DNA of 64,000 nucleotides, from NCBI GenBank assembly GCA_011947345.1, contig JAAVTG010000005.1, positions 62,001 through 126,000 of the forward strand, given 5' to 3'. The DNA comes from Phytophthora quininea (Eukaryota; Oomycota; Peronosporomycetes; Peronosporales; Peronosporaceae). This document shows, piece after piece, positions 42,747-54,086 of the stretch. The position numbers and the translations under genes are program-made. Positions within the stretch are counted from its first letter, which is position 1, and each line of letters begins with the position of its first letter. The notes under the pieces are model-generated. The model had not been told where the DNA came from. It searched no databases and saw only the letters and a program-made list of their open reading frames with translations.

Positions 42747-44300
42747 TTAGGCGCAGTGCGCTTGTGCCTTGTGGCGCTTTGAGAGGCCCTGCTCCAGCAG
42801 CACGTTCTCAATCAGCTCCTGGTTGAACGTCGTGTTGAGCGCCACGACGTTCAGCACAAACTCGGTGAAATCCCCAGCGGCTGTAAAGTCGATGTTGAAG
42901 CCTGCCGCCATTTGCGGAGACGCGAGACTGCACATTTGCAGGATCGTAAATTGACCGTGCTCGGCGCTGATGGTAGTCGGCCGCCTGGTCACCACGTAGC
43001 CCTTGTCGACATAGCCAAAGCTGTTGAACGGCGAGTTGGCCTGGTCCAGCGCTTGCCCGATGGACACCCACACGACGACCTCTCGATCCGTCTCCACGTA
43101 GCGTCGGTGCACCTGCTTCACGCGGAAATCTGCCTTTGTGGTCTTGCCGATGAATTCCATCGTGAAGGACTCGATGACGGTGTCCGAGACTCGCTCAAGC
43201 GGCTGCAAAAGCGCAATGCAGTTAGAATGCGTCCACCGACCACGCAGCAGTCGATGGTTTCGTACCTTGGTGGCGTTTTCGTACACGGTGCCGCGATGTT
43301 TGTTGTTGCCTTTGAAGTGATTCCACACGGCAGCTGCCACCGCCTCGTAGCCGAAAGGCAGCACCTTGTTCGCGAACACGTCCAGATACATCCCGCTGGC
43401 ACCTTCACGCATTCTCGCGTCCCTGCATGGCGTGTCCAGTCCCAGCAGCCCGTTCGTACTAAAGACGGCGTCTAGCTCGGCGTAAGCTGTTTCCACGCTG
43501 GCAAGAAGCTCCTCAAAGGTATCCTTGTCGATCAATAGGTCTAGTGTCGAGCCCTGGGAGAGGTAGTCTTCCGAAGAGTCAACCACGTCGGCACATCCAG
43601 ATACCTGCTGTCGTGCTCGCTTCTGCAGCAACGTCTCCATGCTCTTTGCCAGCTTCACTTGGCTCTCGAGTACCAGCTTCAGCCTTGCATTCTCGCGCTC
43701 TGACTTTTCTCGTCGTTTCTGCTGGCGGGTAGCAATATCTCGCCAAATGTATGGAGTTGTGCTGGATGAAAAGGGCGAGCTGGGGCACGACGCAGTTAAG
43801 GCTCTTGGTGGAGTGGGAAGAGGCCTCTCGTGGCCTCGTGCGTGCACACGACGGCGCATCGCTTCCAATTCCGACTCCATCTGCTCCACCTTGGTCTTTA
43901 AGTACGCCAGCTCGTGCTTGCGTTCGTTGCGCGCTCGGTTTGGGTTCGCCTTGACTCGACGCTTGGGCCTGGCCAGACTAGTGATCGGCCCTCTCGATCG
44001 TGATGCTTGAGATCCTTGATTGGTAACGGTGGAAGACGCCACCATCGGCGGTAATGGAGCCGGCAAGACGACTCCAGAGACGGTCGTCAATGCATTGGCA
44101 TCATTCTCGTGGTCCGAGGAAGAGGACAGCGTCTCCAAAAGCAGTCGGTTAAGCTCCAAATCCAGCTGGGTCTCTCCGAGTTTGGCGAGGTCCTCCCCAG
44201 GCGTTGATGTGTCGGCGGAGGGTAGCGCTGGGGACGCCTCTACGAAGGACAGCGCCGCCTCCAGCACCTCGGCTTCGTCGTCCTGCAGCAACAACGGCAT
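42747..44300 (-). CDS. P21: full-length bZIP-START-like protein (intact)
   Basis: The ATG at 44300 opens MPLLLQDDEAEVLEAALSFV. The basic region is KANPNRARNERKHELAYLKT, second helix IWRDIATRQQKRREKSEREN. The frame is open throughout, but 43203-43265 (63 nt, GTACGA to TTGCAG) sits exactly at the second family intron and is best read as an intron whose length is a multiple of three. START-like motifs: MYLDVFANKVLPFGYEAVAA, VIESFTMEFIGKTTKADFRV, HRRYVETDREVVVWVSIGQA, YVDKGYVVTRRP, ILQMCSLASPQMAAG, FTEFVLNVVALN and LIENVLLEQ. Nearest relatives are P22, P25 and P26. Confidence 0.83.
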   Translation of the reverse strand: MPLLLQDDEAEVLEAALSFVEASPALPSADTSTPGEDLAKLGETQLDLELNRLLLETLSSSSDHENDANALTTVSGVVLPAPLPPMVASSTVTNQGSQASRSRGPITSLARPKRRVKANPNRARNERKHELAYLKTKVEQMESELEAMRRRVHARGHERPLPTPPRALTASCPSSPFSSSTTPYIWRDIATRQQKRREKSERENARLKLVLESQVKLAKSMETLLQKRARQQVSGCADVVDSSEDYLSQGSTLDLLIDKDTFEELLASVETAYAELDAVFSTNGLLGLDTPCRDARMREGASGMYLDVFANKVLPFGYEAVAAAVWNHFKGNNKHRGTVYENATKVRNHRLLRGRWTHSNCIALLQPLERVSDTVIESFTMEFIGKTTKADFRVKQVHRRYVETDREVVVWVSIGQALDQANSPFNSFGYVDKGYVVTRRPTTISAEHGQFTILQMCSLASPQMAAGFNIDFTAAGDFTEFVLNVVALNTTFNQELIENVLLEQGLSKRHKAQAHCA

Positions 44301-44417
44301 AGCTGGTAGCAGGGCTTCGAATGCTCAAACAGGCGATTTGGTCTGCTTTGGTTCTACCCAATTGTTCAGGTCATGTTGGCAACAATGTAATGCACAGGGA
44401 TTGTAATTGAAAAACCC

Positions 44418-46021
44418 TTAGGGGCACGCTAGTTCGACCTTGTGCTCAAGCGATTGGTCTAGAAGCATGTTCTCAATGAGCTGCTGGCTGGACGTGATGG
44501 TCGCCACCATGAAGCTGAGCACGAACTCGGTGAACGTGCCGACCGTCGAGAGGTCAAACGAACCTCCTTCTGCCATTTGAGGCGACACCAAGCAGCACAT
44601 CTGCAGCAGCGAAAACTCGCTGCGACCCTGCGGGCGCTTGATAACTACGTACCCTTTCTCGCGGAAGCCGAAGCTCGCGAAAGGAGACTTGGACTTTGAG
44701 TTTTCAAGCGCCGACGCAGTCGAGACCCAAACGACGACCTGTCGATCCGGCTCCACGTATCGTCGAACTACCTGCTTTACGCGGAAATCAGCAGCCAAAT
44801 CGTTGGCAAGAAACTCCATCGCAAACACCTCCGCAACCGTGTCCGACGACGACTCAAGGTCCTAAGCAGGCAAAAGGTTTAGAATCACAAAATGCTTTCA
44901 ACCAGCAGCAGTCCCAGCCGTACCCTGGAGAAATTTTCGTAGAGGTTGCCGCGGTGTTTCTCGCTGCCTCGGAAGTGCCTCCACGCCGCAGCCGCCGCCG
45001 TGTCAAAATCAAAAGGCAACAATTTGTTTGTAAAAATGTCCACATACATCCCCTCGGGGCCTTCACGCATCTGCGCATTCGTGCACGGTGTTTCTAAGAA
45101 TTTGAGTCCGTTTGCGGTGAGGACTTCATCGACCTCCCCGTATGCAGCGTCAGCACGATCAAGTAGAGAATCGTACGTCTCTTTGTCGAGGAGCAGATCC
45201 AGAGAGGAGCCCTGCACGGCACAACCAACCCCGTCGCCCATGACTCCGTTGAAACCTGCCAACTGCTGGCGTGTTCGTCGTTGCATCACTGACTCCATAC
45301 TCTTTGCCAATTTAATTTGGCTCTCAAGAACCAGTTTCAAGCGCGCGTTCTCGCGCTCCGCCTTCTCTCGTCGTAGCTGCTGGGCAGCAGCCATGTCTCG
45401 CCAAACTGGAGGCGTGCATTGAGCATTAACGATCGACCCGGATGCAGCCGCAGAGTTGACCGGGTCCTTAGCTTCGATATACTGCTGGCGCAGTGTGTTG
45501 AGTTGCTCCTCCATTTGCTTGACTTTGTTGCGCAAGTAGGCTAGCTCATTCTTGCGGTTGTCACGTGCTCTGTTCGGGTTCAATCGGATCCGTCGTTTAG
45601 TCTTGCCACTAGCTGGTGCATCACCATTGCGGGATCCTTTGCGGGCTGATTCATTCTTAGCGATAGAACTGATTTGAACGATTGCTTTCTCCTGCTTGAT
45701 CAGAGCGTCTGCCGACGGAGACTTGCCTGCTGGGGAAACCTTTCCAACCTCGCCTCCTGAAGGCGCGCGGGGCGATCCAGAGAGCCCCACCTCCAGCAGC
45801 AGACTCTCCAGCTCTTCGTCGTCGATAGCGTCGCCCACTCCAGTCATCGCGCTGCTTGTAGCAGGTTCCATCGTGGGTGCCGCTCTCACACAGGAGCCAT
45901 GGAACGGCGTCTGACCCTGATGCAGCACATGAGGATCCTCGGACGGGTGCGGGAAGGTGTCGACGTAGGACAGCGCGGCCTCCAACGCCTCCACCTCGTC
46001 GTCGTGAAGCAGCAGCGCCAT
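44418..46021 (-). CDS. P22: full-length bZIP-START-like protein (intact)
   Basis: Exons 44924-46021 and 44418-44861 with one 62-nt phase-0 intron at the second family position. Starts MALLLHDDEVEALEAALSYV (ATG 46021). The basic region is RLNPNRARDNRKNELAYLRN with KVKQMEEQLNTL, second helix VWRDMAAAQQLRREKAEREN. START-like: MYVDIFTNKLLPFDFDTAAA, VFAMEFLANDLAADFRVKQV, RRYVEPDRQVVVWVSTASAL, FREKGYVVIKRP, LLQMCCLVSPQMAEGG, FTEFVLSFMVATI and LIENMLLDQ. Head-to-tail with P20 and P21, likely by tandem duplication. Confidence 0.84.
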
Positions 46022-46465
46022 GCCCAACGGCAGCCAACGGCCGCTCGCTCAAAGTCGAGGAAATGGGGCAAGCGATTTTATGATCCGAAGGGTGTGAGTA
46101 AACAGGACCAAAATCGGCGACAGATGCCCGCGATCGGACGAAAGTCAAGCTGCAACCTGCGGGAAAGCAAAGGGTTCACGGTGGTCGCAGTCACGTTCGC
46201 TGCCATTGCACCAGAACAAGAGGGCGGAAGGCGGCGCGTTGAGCCCCTTGGCCAAATGCCGCCAGCAACAGGGTCCCCTCGCGACGGGCTCCGATGGTTT
46301 GACAGATACGGTGGCCATCCGTTTGGAGGCACATCCTCCCTTTGCAACGGAATCGCTCCGTATCTCCTTCTTGCAATTTGTATAGATATACAAACTGCAA
46401 GTCAGGAATAAACTAGTCGAGAGCCTGCGATCTGGCATACTTGTCAAAGTTCGCAGCGAAGGGCG
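46022..46465. promoter_or_regulatory. Divergent intergenic region P22/P23
   Basis: 444 bases between the start codons of P22 (minus) and P23 (plus). It must contain both promoters. Open frames across it have no motif. No repeat or RNA gene is seen. Confidence 0.4.
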
Positions 46466-48086
46466 ATGGCGACGGAGGAGGAAGACTCGCAGACGCTGGA
46501 GGCGGCGCTGTCCTTCCTGGCCGAGTGCGAGGCCTCTACCGAGTGGCTGCTAGGAGCGGACGAGGCGCTGGACCTGACGGGCATCGCGCACGAGGACCTA
46601 CTGCACGATCTGCAGGACCTGGAGCTGCCGTCGATCACGGCGGAGCCGATGCCCGACACGACGGTTGCCCTGTCGCCGCTTCATATCACCCACCCCAGGA
46701 CCACCGACACGACACTAGCGTTGATTGAGTCTAGAGGAAGTCCCAGCTCTGGAACAGGCAGTCCAACGACGCCCAATACCACGACCAAGAAGACTAAGCA
46801 ACCCCGCAAGTATTCAAACCGAGCCAGGGACGCTAGGCGCGAGGAGCTGGTCTATCTGAGGCAGAAAGTGAAGGACCTGCAGCTGCAGCTGGATCAACTG
46901 CGCCATACACGCAAACCACAGACGGCCTCGGCGCAATTCTCATCCGTCGCGGCGCCCCCATCCGCAGCGGACGTAAAGGGCACCACCCCAAGAAAATCAC
47001 GACGAAGCCGAGTCTCCACGGCCACAACACCCCCATGTTTTCCTCCGTCGCTGCCCCCATGGCAGACACGGCTTCGCCGGCGCACCTGGCTGCGGTCTGG
47101 GGGATATGGCTCAGCGCCAAGCTCTGGAGCGCCAAAAAGCCGAGCGCGAAAATGTGCGACTCAAACTCGTACTACAGAAACAGATCAAGTTGGCCAAGAG
47201 CCTCGAGCGAATTCTGAAGAAGCGACAAAACGAGAAAGTAAAGTCCCGCCCTGCATCGAAACGATGAGGTTTGATTCGACTCTATACTGACTCTGTATCG
47301 TGCGTTAAGGGCATTTTCCAGGTGCTGGGCGGCCCCAGCAAACGCATTCGACGTGTATCCCACGCGCCCGGACCGAATGCTGCACGTGACGATCGGGCGG
47401 ATTTTGACATGCTGCTCGCTGGGATCGAGAAGTCTCGCCAGGAAGTGGATGCCGTTTTTGAGGCGAATGGGCTCTGTCGAATGGAAACGGCACACCGCAC
47501 CGCCAAGATCGAGCACGACGCGACCAGAGGCATGGTGATGGAGATCTATGCCAACAAAGTCATGCCGTTCGATATGCCGACGACAGGGAAAGCGGTTTGG
47601 CGACACTTTGCCCACTCCATGGATCACATGCCACATCGCACGTACTACGAGAAGCAACCGCTGCATATTGAAGCCAGCGACAACACAGTCGTAGAACGCT
47701 ACGGACTGGAAATGACGGATGGACATACGCAAGGCGACTTCCACGTCAAGCACATCATTCGACGTTATGTCGAACAAGATCGGATCATTGTTGTGTGGCG
47801 CACGCTCACGGAGACGGTCGAGTTTTCGGCCGAACCTGCACCGGGCATTCGCTTCCTAGAAAGGGGCTACATCGTCATCAAGCCGCCCGCTACCGGACAA
47901 GAAGACTGTACGCTGATGCAAACATGCTACATCATTCGACCAGAACTCTATGGTCGCAATGGACCCGATCAAGCACGCAAAGTTGGCGCACTGACAGATT
48001 TCGTGTTGAGCTCTGTGAGTGGGAGCATCAGCGCCAGCCACCAAATGATCGAAAACGTCCTCCTCAGTGGCACGCTCAGGAAGTGA
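46466..48086 (+). CDS. P23: bZIP-START-like protein with frame breaks
   Basis: The ATG at 46466 opens MATEEEDSQTLEAALSFLAE. The basic region is RKYSNRARDARREELVYLRQ with KVKDLQLQLDQL. The text then changes frame twice, near 47000-47040 and at 47099-47103. There a run of five G (TCTGGGGGAT) is one base short of the expected VWGDMAQRQALERQKAEREN. Intron 47238-47321 (84 nt) is at the first family position. Exon 2 is open: DFDMLLAGIEKSRQEVDAVF, MVMEIYANKVMPFDMPTTGK, IIRRYVEQDRIIVVWRTLTE, FLERGYIVIKPP, LMQTCYIIRPELYG, ALTDFVLSSVS and MIENVLLSG. Closest to P24. Confidence 0.72.
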
Positions 48087-48240
48087 TCGCTGGCAGCTTC
48101 ATGCAGCATACCCGGTACTACAATACTACTAATGACTTCGGGTGAAGACATTCAAAGCTATCAGACATTTAAGGTGTTACCAAATACATGTACAGAGTCT
48201 CATATCTAAGGCTAGCTGTTGTGTCCTAGTGACTCTGTGT

Positions 48241-50041
48241 CTAGAGTTGAGCAACGGGGTGTTGCTGTTTTTGCCCATCATCCGCATTCGTCTGAGCTAC
48301 AGAGTGAGTTAGTGCTTTTGGCTCGGCATGGAATCGCAGCGCGCCATCGAGCAGGCAGTTCTCAATCATCTGATGGCTCGAGCTAATCGTGTGCGACACA
48401 GAATCCAGCAAAAAGTCTGTTAGGGTGGTAAGAATACGCTCGCGGTCCGCGACGTGACCGTAAATCTCCGGTCGGAGAATGTAGCACGTTTGTATTAGAG
48501 CACCGCGACGGCCGCTTGCATTTGGTAGAGCTTTCACCACAGTGAAGCACTTCTCGTGAAGACGCACACCTTTTGTAGGCTCAGCAGAGAGCTCTAGGGC
48601 CTCCGAGTACATTGGCCACGCAATGACTACTCGATCAGGCTGGACAAACTTGCGCCGGATCTGGCGGACGCGGAAGGCGGCAGTGGCATTTCGACTGCCC
48701 ACGAGCTCCAGGCCGAAGCTCTCCATCAACGTATCGTCGGTCATCTCCGTCTTCTGCGACCAAACGAAACATGGATTAGATCAGACAACAACCAGCGATC
48801 GGTCTTGAGCAAATAAGGCACCTTCAGCTGCTTCTGGTAGACGAATCGAGACGGGATATGGTCCATCGAGTGCACAAAGTGCTCCCAGACAGCGTGACTC
48901 GTGGCTTCCACACTGAAAGGAACCACCTTGTTGGCAAAAATCTCCATGACAGTCGACCCATTCTCACGACGCACTTGGGCATCAGCGTATGTCTTCTCCA
49001 TGCGCGCGAGTCCGTTAGCCTCGAACACGACATCTACTTCATCGAGCGCCGACTCCAGCTCCTTTTCGAGCCGCTTAAAAATGGCAGCTTCGTCCTCTTC
49101 TTCTGTCGACGTAGGTTGGCGGTGCTGTAAGCTCGTCAGATACTTGCCCTGAATGGACTCCATAACCTGCCACCATAAAATACAACACCATTAGCAAATG
49201 AAAACAGATAGCTCAGGTCGATACAAAGCGCTGACCCGCAGACTGGTGCGCTTTGTCAGCATCTTCTCCAAACTTTTGGCCATCTTGATCTGTCCCTCCA
49301 TGATGAGCTTCAGCCGAATGTTCTCCAACTCGACGCGACGTCGTTCTTGATACTGGCGGGCTGCAATCTCAGTCCAGATCGGACCCATGGCTGCATCTTC
49401 CTTCTTATCCTCCTCGGATACTACAGGAACGTTTCCCACGCCGTGTCCTTGGAGAGCAGCAAGAGCGAATGCGCCTTCAGTAAATGTCTTCGTCTCTCCA
49501 TGAGGGGTCGCTTGAGGTGTGGCTGCTGCCAATGCCCGTCGCTGTGATAGCTGGAGTGTGCGCACTCGCGCTTCCATGGTCTGCACCATTTTGCGCAGAT
49601 AAATCAGCTCTTCCTTACGCTCGTCTCGCGCTCGGTTGGAGTTGTGGGAGGTGGTCTTGCGCTTCTTCCCATTGGCGGCGCTTGTGGTCGTTGCCTTCTT
49701 TTGCGCTGCGTCTTGGCCGGCGTCTTGGTCGGTGTCGATTTGGCTTGCGGGGCGAGAGCGGTCGTTGATCCCGAGAGAACGGTGGCCGAATTGCTCCAGC
49801 CAGCGCCCGTCGCAATTTCGGGCGACATGGCTACTGCAGGGTTTGGTTGCGGTGGGAAGTCAAAGCCAGCAGTGTGCTGGAAGTCGCTTCGGCTGGTCGT
49901 CACGGGGCTGGGATGTTCGTCGTCCGAGGGCAGCAGCAGGCGCGAGATGGCCGCGTCGTAGTCGTCGTCCTGGACGTCGGCCAGCAGCGCCAGCGCCTCC
50001 TGCATGAGCTCCTCCTCCTCCTCTAGCTGCCGCTGCTCCAT
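48241..50041 (-). CDS. P24: bZIP-START-like protein
   Basis: Exons 49236-50041, 48822-49166 and 48241-48753; introns of 69 and 68 nt, phase 0. N-terminus MEQRQLEEEEELMQEALALL is strongly acidic. One base is off near 49698, after which KKRKTTSHNSNRARDERKEE LIYLR gives the basic region, then IWTEIAARQYQERRRVELEN. START-like: AIFKRLEKELESALDEVDVV, VMEIFANKVVPFSVEATSHA, LMESFGLELVGSRN, IRRKFVQPDRVVIAWPMYSE, LIQTCYILRPEIYG, TLTDFLLDSVS and MIENCLLDGAL. It ends with a Gln/His-rich tail. Convergent with P23, its nearest relative. Confidence 0.78.
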
Positions 50042-50464
50042 GGTGCCGGTGCAAGCCGAGCGGCTTGAGCCTGCAGCCCAGTGTGCGGCGGGGACGCGTC
50101 GTCCGGAATTTGTATTGTGCCGTGCTTCTCCGTCAACGTCAAGGCTCTGCACGATGCCGGTCATCGATAGGCTGAAAACCATCATACTGATAGCAGTATT
50201 ACGGCCCCCAGGATGCTCGGAAGGCTCGGCTCTCCGCGCGGAAAGCACTTGCGTTTTGTATGTGAAGCCGCAGGCACCATCGGATGAGTGTGCCAAGGGC
50301 TTGGAGGGAACCGTATCCCCCGTGGCCCGTGCGTGCTGCTCGCCTGCCAGTCATTCGCCGGGCCCCGTGCCACACGGTGCCAAAGCGAATATGACGACTG
50401 CGACGACGGGGTGGTTGCAGTGGTGCAGGCGCAGGCGCGCGCAGAAGTGAGTCACATCTCAAGG
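50042..50464. promoter_or_regulatory. Divergent intergenic region P24/P25
   Basis: 423 bases between the start codons of P24 (minus) and P25 (plus), expected to hold both promoters. Open frames read through on both strands without motifs or a better start. No RNA or repeat is seen. Confidence 0.4.
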
Positions 50465-52093
50465 ATGGCGCTGCTGCTGCAGGATGCCGACGACATGGAG
50501 GCGCTGGACGCGGCGCTGAGCTTCGTGGACGCCTGCCTCCCGTCCCCGACGGCTCCCGTCAGCGCGGCGTCGTCCGACTCGGTGCAGCATTCGCCCAACA
50601 GCGGCTCGGAGGACGACGAGAGGCGACTGGGCGATGAGCTCGACGAGTTGCTCAGGGGCTCGGTACTGTCGTTCTCGGGCAGTTCATCTGCGGGTGCGAC
50701 GCAACACCAGTCGCCCGCGCCGCAGCTCGTGCTACCCACCCCTCTGGTGCCGCTGGCCGCCAACTTTTCTGCTCCGGACGCGGTCGCATTAAAGGAGAAC
50801 GGTCGTCTGCGAGGTGGTTGTCGATCGTCTTCCTGCCAGCGAGTATGCAGCGCTGAAGTGGCGAAGGGAAAGACAAAGCGGCGTGTCAAAGTCAACCCCA
50901 ACCGGGCGCGCAACGAGCGCAAGAATGAGCTGGCCTATCTCCGCAACAAGGTTAAACAAATGGAAAGCGACCTGGGCGAGCTGCATCGCCGCCATCAAAT
51001 GGACAGCGGCACTCTGACCATGCGAGCGCTGTCATACGGATTAACAGCGCCAGCTCCAATCGGTGCTGATGCAAGACACGACACCGGCGTCCCGCCATTT
51101 TGGCGAGATATGGCAACGCGCCAGAAGCTGCGCCGAGAAAAGTCTGAGCGCGAGAACGCACGTCTAAAGCTGGTGCTAGAAGGTCAAATCAAGCTGGCGC
51201 GAAGCATGGAGACGCTGCTCCAGAAGCGTGCGCGGCAGCAACTCTCCGAGTGCGAAAGCTGCGTCGGAGGCGAGAGCAATGCACAAGGCCGCACGTTGGA
51301 TTTCTTGAAAGACAAAAGTACGTTCGAGGCACTGTTGGCCAGCGTGGATGCAGCTTACCGCGAGGTGGACGAGGTTTTCGCGGCGAATGGGCTCTGTGAC
51401 AGCGAAACACCGAGCCGCGATGCGCGAATGCGTGAAGGTGCCAACGGCATGTACCTCGACATCAGCAGCAACAAGCTGTTGCCGTTCGGCAAACAAGATG
51501 TTGGAGACGCAGTGTGGAACCACTTTAAAAGCGGCGAGAAGCACCGAGGCAATCTCTACGAGAAGGCTGCCCAAAACTCGGCACAGAGGCGGAAACGGTA
51601 ATGGAAGACTTCAAGATGGAGTTCATGGGCAAAACAACGCGCGCAGACTTTCGAGTCAAGCAAGTTTTGCGGCGATACGTGGATGCCGAGCACGATCGCG
51701 AGGTGGTGATGTGGGTCACGAGTGTTCACTCGCTGGACGAGGGCAAGTTGCGACCATTTGCTGGTCTAGGTTTTGCGGAAAAGGGCTACGCTGTGATCAA
51801 ACGGCCAGCTTCGCCGTCGTTGGTCCGGGGGATACACAATGCTGCAAATGTGCAGCCTCGTCGTACCGCAGAAGGCCGAGCGCTGCGTCCAAGACGCCAC
51901 AGTGGTAGGGGCTTTCACAGGTACCGTACCAGCTGCAGTATTCGACGTGGTGGCTATCGTCGCTAACATTTTTGTGCTTGACGCAGAGTTCGTGCTCAAT
52001 GTCATCGTGGCGAATGCGACGGTTAGCCAGGAGAGAATCGAGAACGTGTTGCTCGATCGGGCAGTCCTGGACTCGTCAAGCACCGGCAGGTGA
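50465..52093 (+). CDS. P25: bZIP-START-like protein with unusual intron
   Basis: The ATG at 50465 opens MALLLQDADDMEALDAALSF. The basic region is KVNPNRARNERKNELAYLRN with KVKQMESDLGEL, second helix FWRDMATRQKLRREKSEREN. The usual second intron is absent (EKAA to LGTEAETVMEDFKMEF without a gap, but with a one-base frame change near 51573). A second change lies in a GGGGG run at about 51826, before MLQMCSLVVPQKAE. A 66-nt GT-AG intron (51921-51986) splits FT from EFVLNVIVANATV, a position not used by any sister. Removing it restores the conserved GAFTEFVLN. Ends RIENVLLDRAV. Confidence 0.72.
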
Positions 52094-52427
52094 ACCCGCC
52101 ACGTGGCCAGGATACCTCGACGAGGGACCCGGACACTGAATGGCGGCGGCAATCCGTCAGCGAGTTGACCCAGTCAACTTGACCGACTCAGCGTGGGCAA
52201 GTAGTTTGTAGGATCTCAAGCAATCGATGAATGACGTGCAGCGCCGCAGCAGGCATGGCGGATGTGCGTGGCAGGACTTTGTAAAATATAAGTTCAAGTT
52301 GAAATATAGCGCGGTAGTGGTGTTTTAGGCGGGACAGTAGTAGAAGACACAGGACCGACCGAGAGCGGCGCCGGCTTCTTCGGCAGTACAGTACACAACT
52401 TACCGGCGAGCGCGCAGGACAGGAGCG
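52094..52427. promoter_or_regulatory. Upstream region of P26
   Basis: 334 bases between P25 and P26 on the same strand. No gene-like frame is visible. A/T-rich stretches near 52277-52310 (taaaatataagttcaag) could be part of the P26 promoter. Confidence 0.35.
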
Positions 52428-53791
52428 ATGGCGTCGGAGTTCTCTACGTCGCTGTTCGACGCGGTGGAGCTGGCTGAACTGGACACCGCCGACCAGGAGA
52501 GAAGTGAAGCCGAGGAGGAGCTGCAGGAACTGCTGGAGACGCTCTCCCCGCCCACACGCGGCGGCGGCAGGAAGACCAGAGGCAAAATCCGCCGCAGGGC
52601 GCGCGATGACCAGCAGGACGAGGTGGAGTTCCTGCGTAGCAAGGTGCAGCAGATGGAGGAGGAGCTGCGGGCGCTACGTCTTCAGCACTTGGACAACATG
52701 GTGCCGGTGCCCGTCTCCTCTCCGCCAGCGGCCTCACTCGCCTTCTCCAGCCCGGCCTTTGGTTTTCCCGTCTCAGCGCCTCAAGTGGCAGAAGCTCCGC
52801 CCATTTGGGATATAGCCGCACGGCAGCAGCGATGGCGGCAGAAAGCGCTGAGGGAGAACGCGCGGCTGAGAATGGTGCTAAACACCCAGGCGAGTCTGGC
52901 CAAGAGCATGGAGGCTCAGTTGGGGAGACGCATTCGGCAGCAGCTTACGGATGGAAGGTGTACTCTTGACGGCGCGTCGATGCCTGAAACCCTGAGCACT
53001 GTCCCTAGCTTTGGTCTGGAGACAGAAACAGTCGAGGGACTACGCCAAGGGCTAGACATCGCATTCAGCGAGCGTAATGCGGTATTTGCCAATAATGGGA
53101 TGGATCGACTGGAGACGCCGCATACGGAAGCTCGGATACGAGACGGACCGGGTGGGATGTACCTTGACATCTTCGCAAACAAACTTCTTCCGTTCGACTT
53201 TGAAACAACCGCGACAGCTACCTGGAATCACTACCGAGGAGATGATCGACAGCGTGCGCACCTTTATCAAGATTTCTCCCAGGTCCCGTACGAGAATTCA
53301 TACTTCTACGACACTCTTCTAACGCTTTGTTATTATGTTGCTAGCAGAACGAGTCAACTTCCTCTGACACGATTATGGAAATGGTTGCGATGAAGTTTAC
53401 TGGGAAGGCAACGAATGCCGATTTTCGCGTGAAGCAAGCGCTTCGTCGCTACGATCTGGACGAGCAGCAAGTCGTGGTGTGGGTTTCCAAAGCTGAAGCG
53501 GTCGAGAACCAGGTATCCGCGTACTCTAACTTTGCCTTCGTAGACAAAGGGTACGTGGTCGTGCAGCGACCAATGTCTCCTGATCAAGAACGTGGTCCCT
53601 CAACCCTGCTGCAAATATGCTGTCTCATATCACCACAAATGGCAGGCAGTTGCCTGTTGGATGCGTCGAATGTTGCAGCATTCACCGAGTTCATCCTGAG
53701 CGTCATGGTGGCGAGCATAACGGCTACTCAGGAGCTGGTTGAAGGCATGCTGATTGAAGAAGCAAAACAGCTCCTGGAGCAGCGAGGATAA
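52428..53791 (+). CDS. P26: bZIP-START-like protein (intact)
   Basis: Exons 52428-53282 and 53348-53791 with one 65-nt phase-0 intron at the second family position. N-terminus is acidic (ELAELDTADQERSEAEEELQ). The basic region GKIRRRARDDQQDEVEFLRS keeps Arg-Ala-Arg but has lost the Asn. The second helix is IWDIAARQQRWRQKALRENA. START-like: LDIAFSERNAVFANNGMDRL, MYLDIFANKLLPFDFETTAT, VAMKFTGKATNADFRVKQAL, RRYDLDEQQVVVWVSKAEAV, FVDKGYVVVQRP, LLQICCLISPQMAG, FTEFILSVMVASI and LVEGMLIEEA. Confidence 0.83.
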
Positions 53792-54086
53792 TGTGTGACG
53801 AAGAGAATAAATGTGTTGACTATTAATGCTTCAAGACAAGTATTGGTCGGCCCTATTAGTGACCAGGATCGCATCCGTCTTGTGCTTTCCTCAAAGCCGT
53901 GTTCGCAGTGATCATCGTGAGTAACCGTCGTGGCCCTTGTGATCCATACCGCACGACACATGTAATGTTACACCACATTGATTGCGCTTGGTCGTTGACT
54001 TTTTGTTGACGGCTACAGTAGCGATAGAAGGTAACACCAAGCCGTCACACTCCAATTCAAGCACTACCACCAACACCTCTATTATT

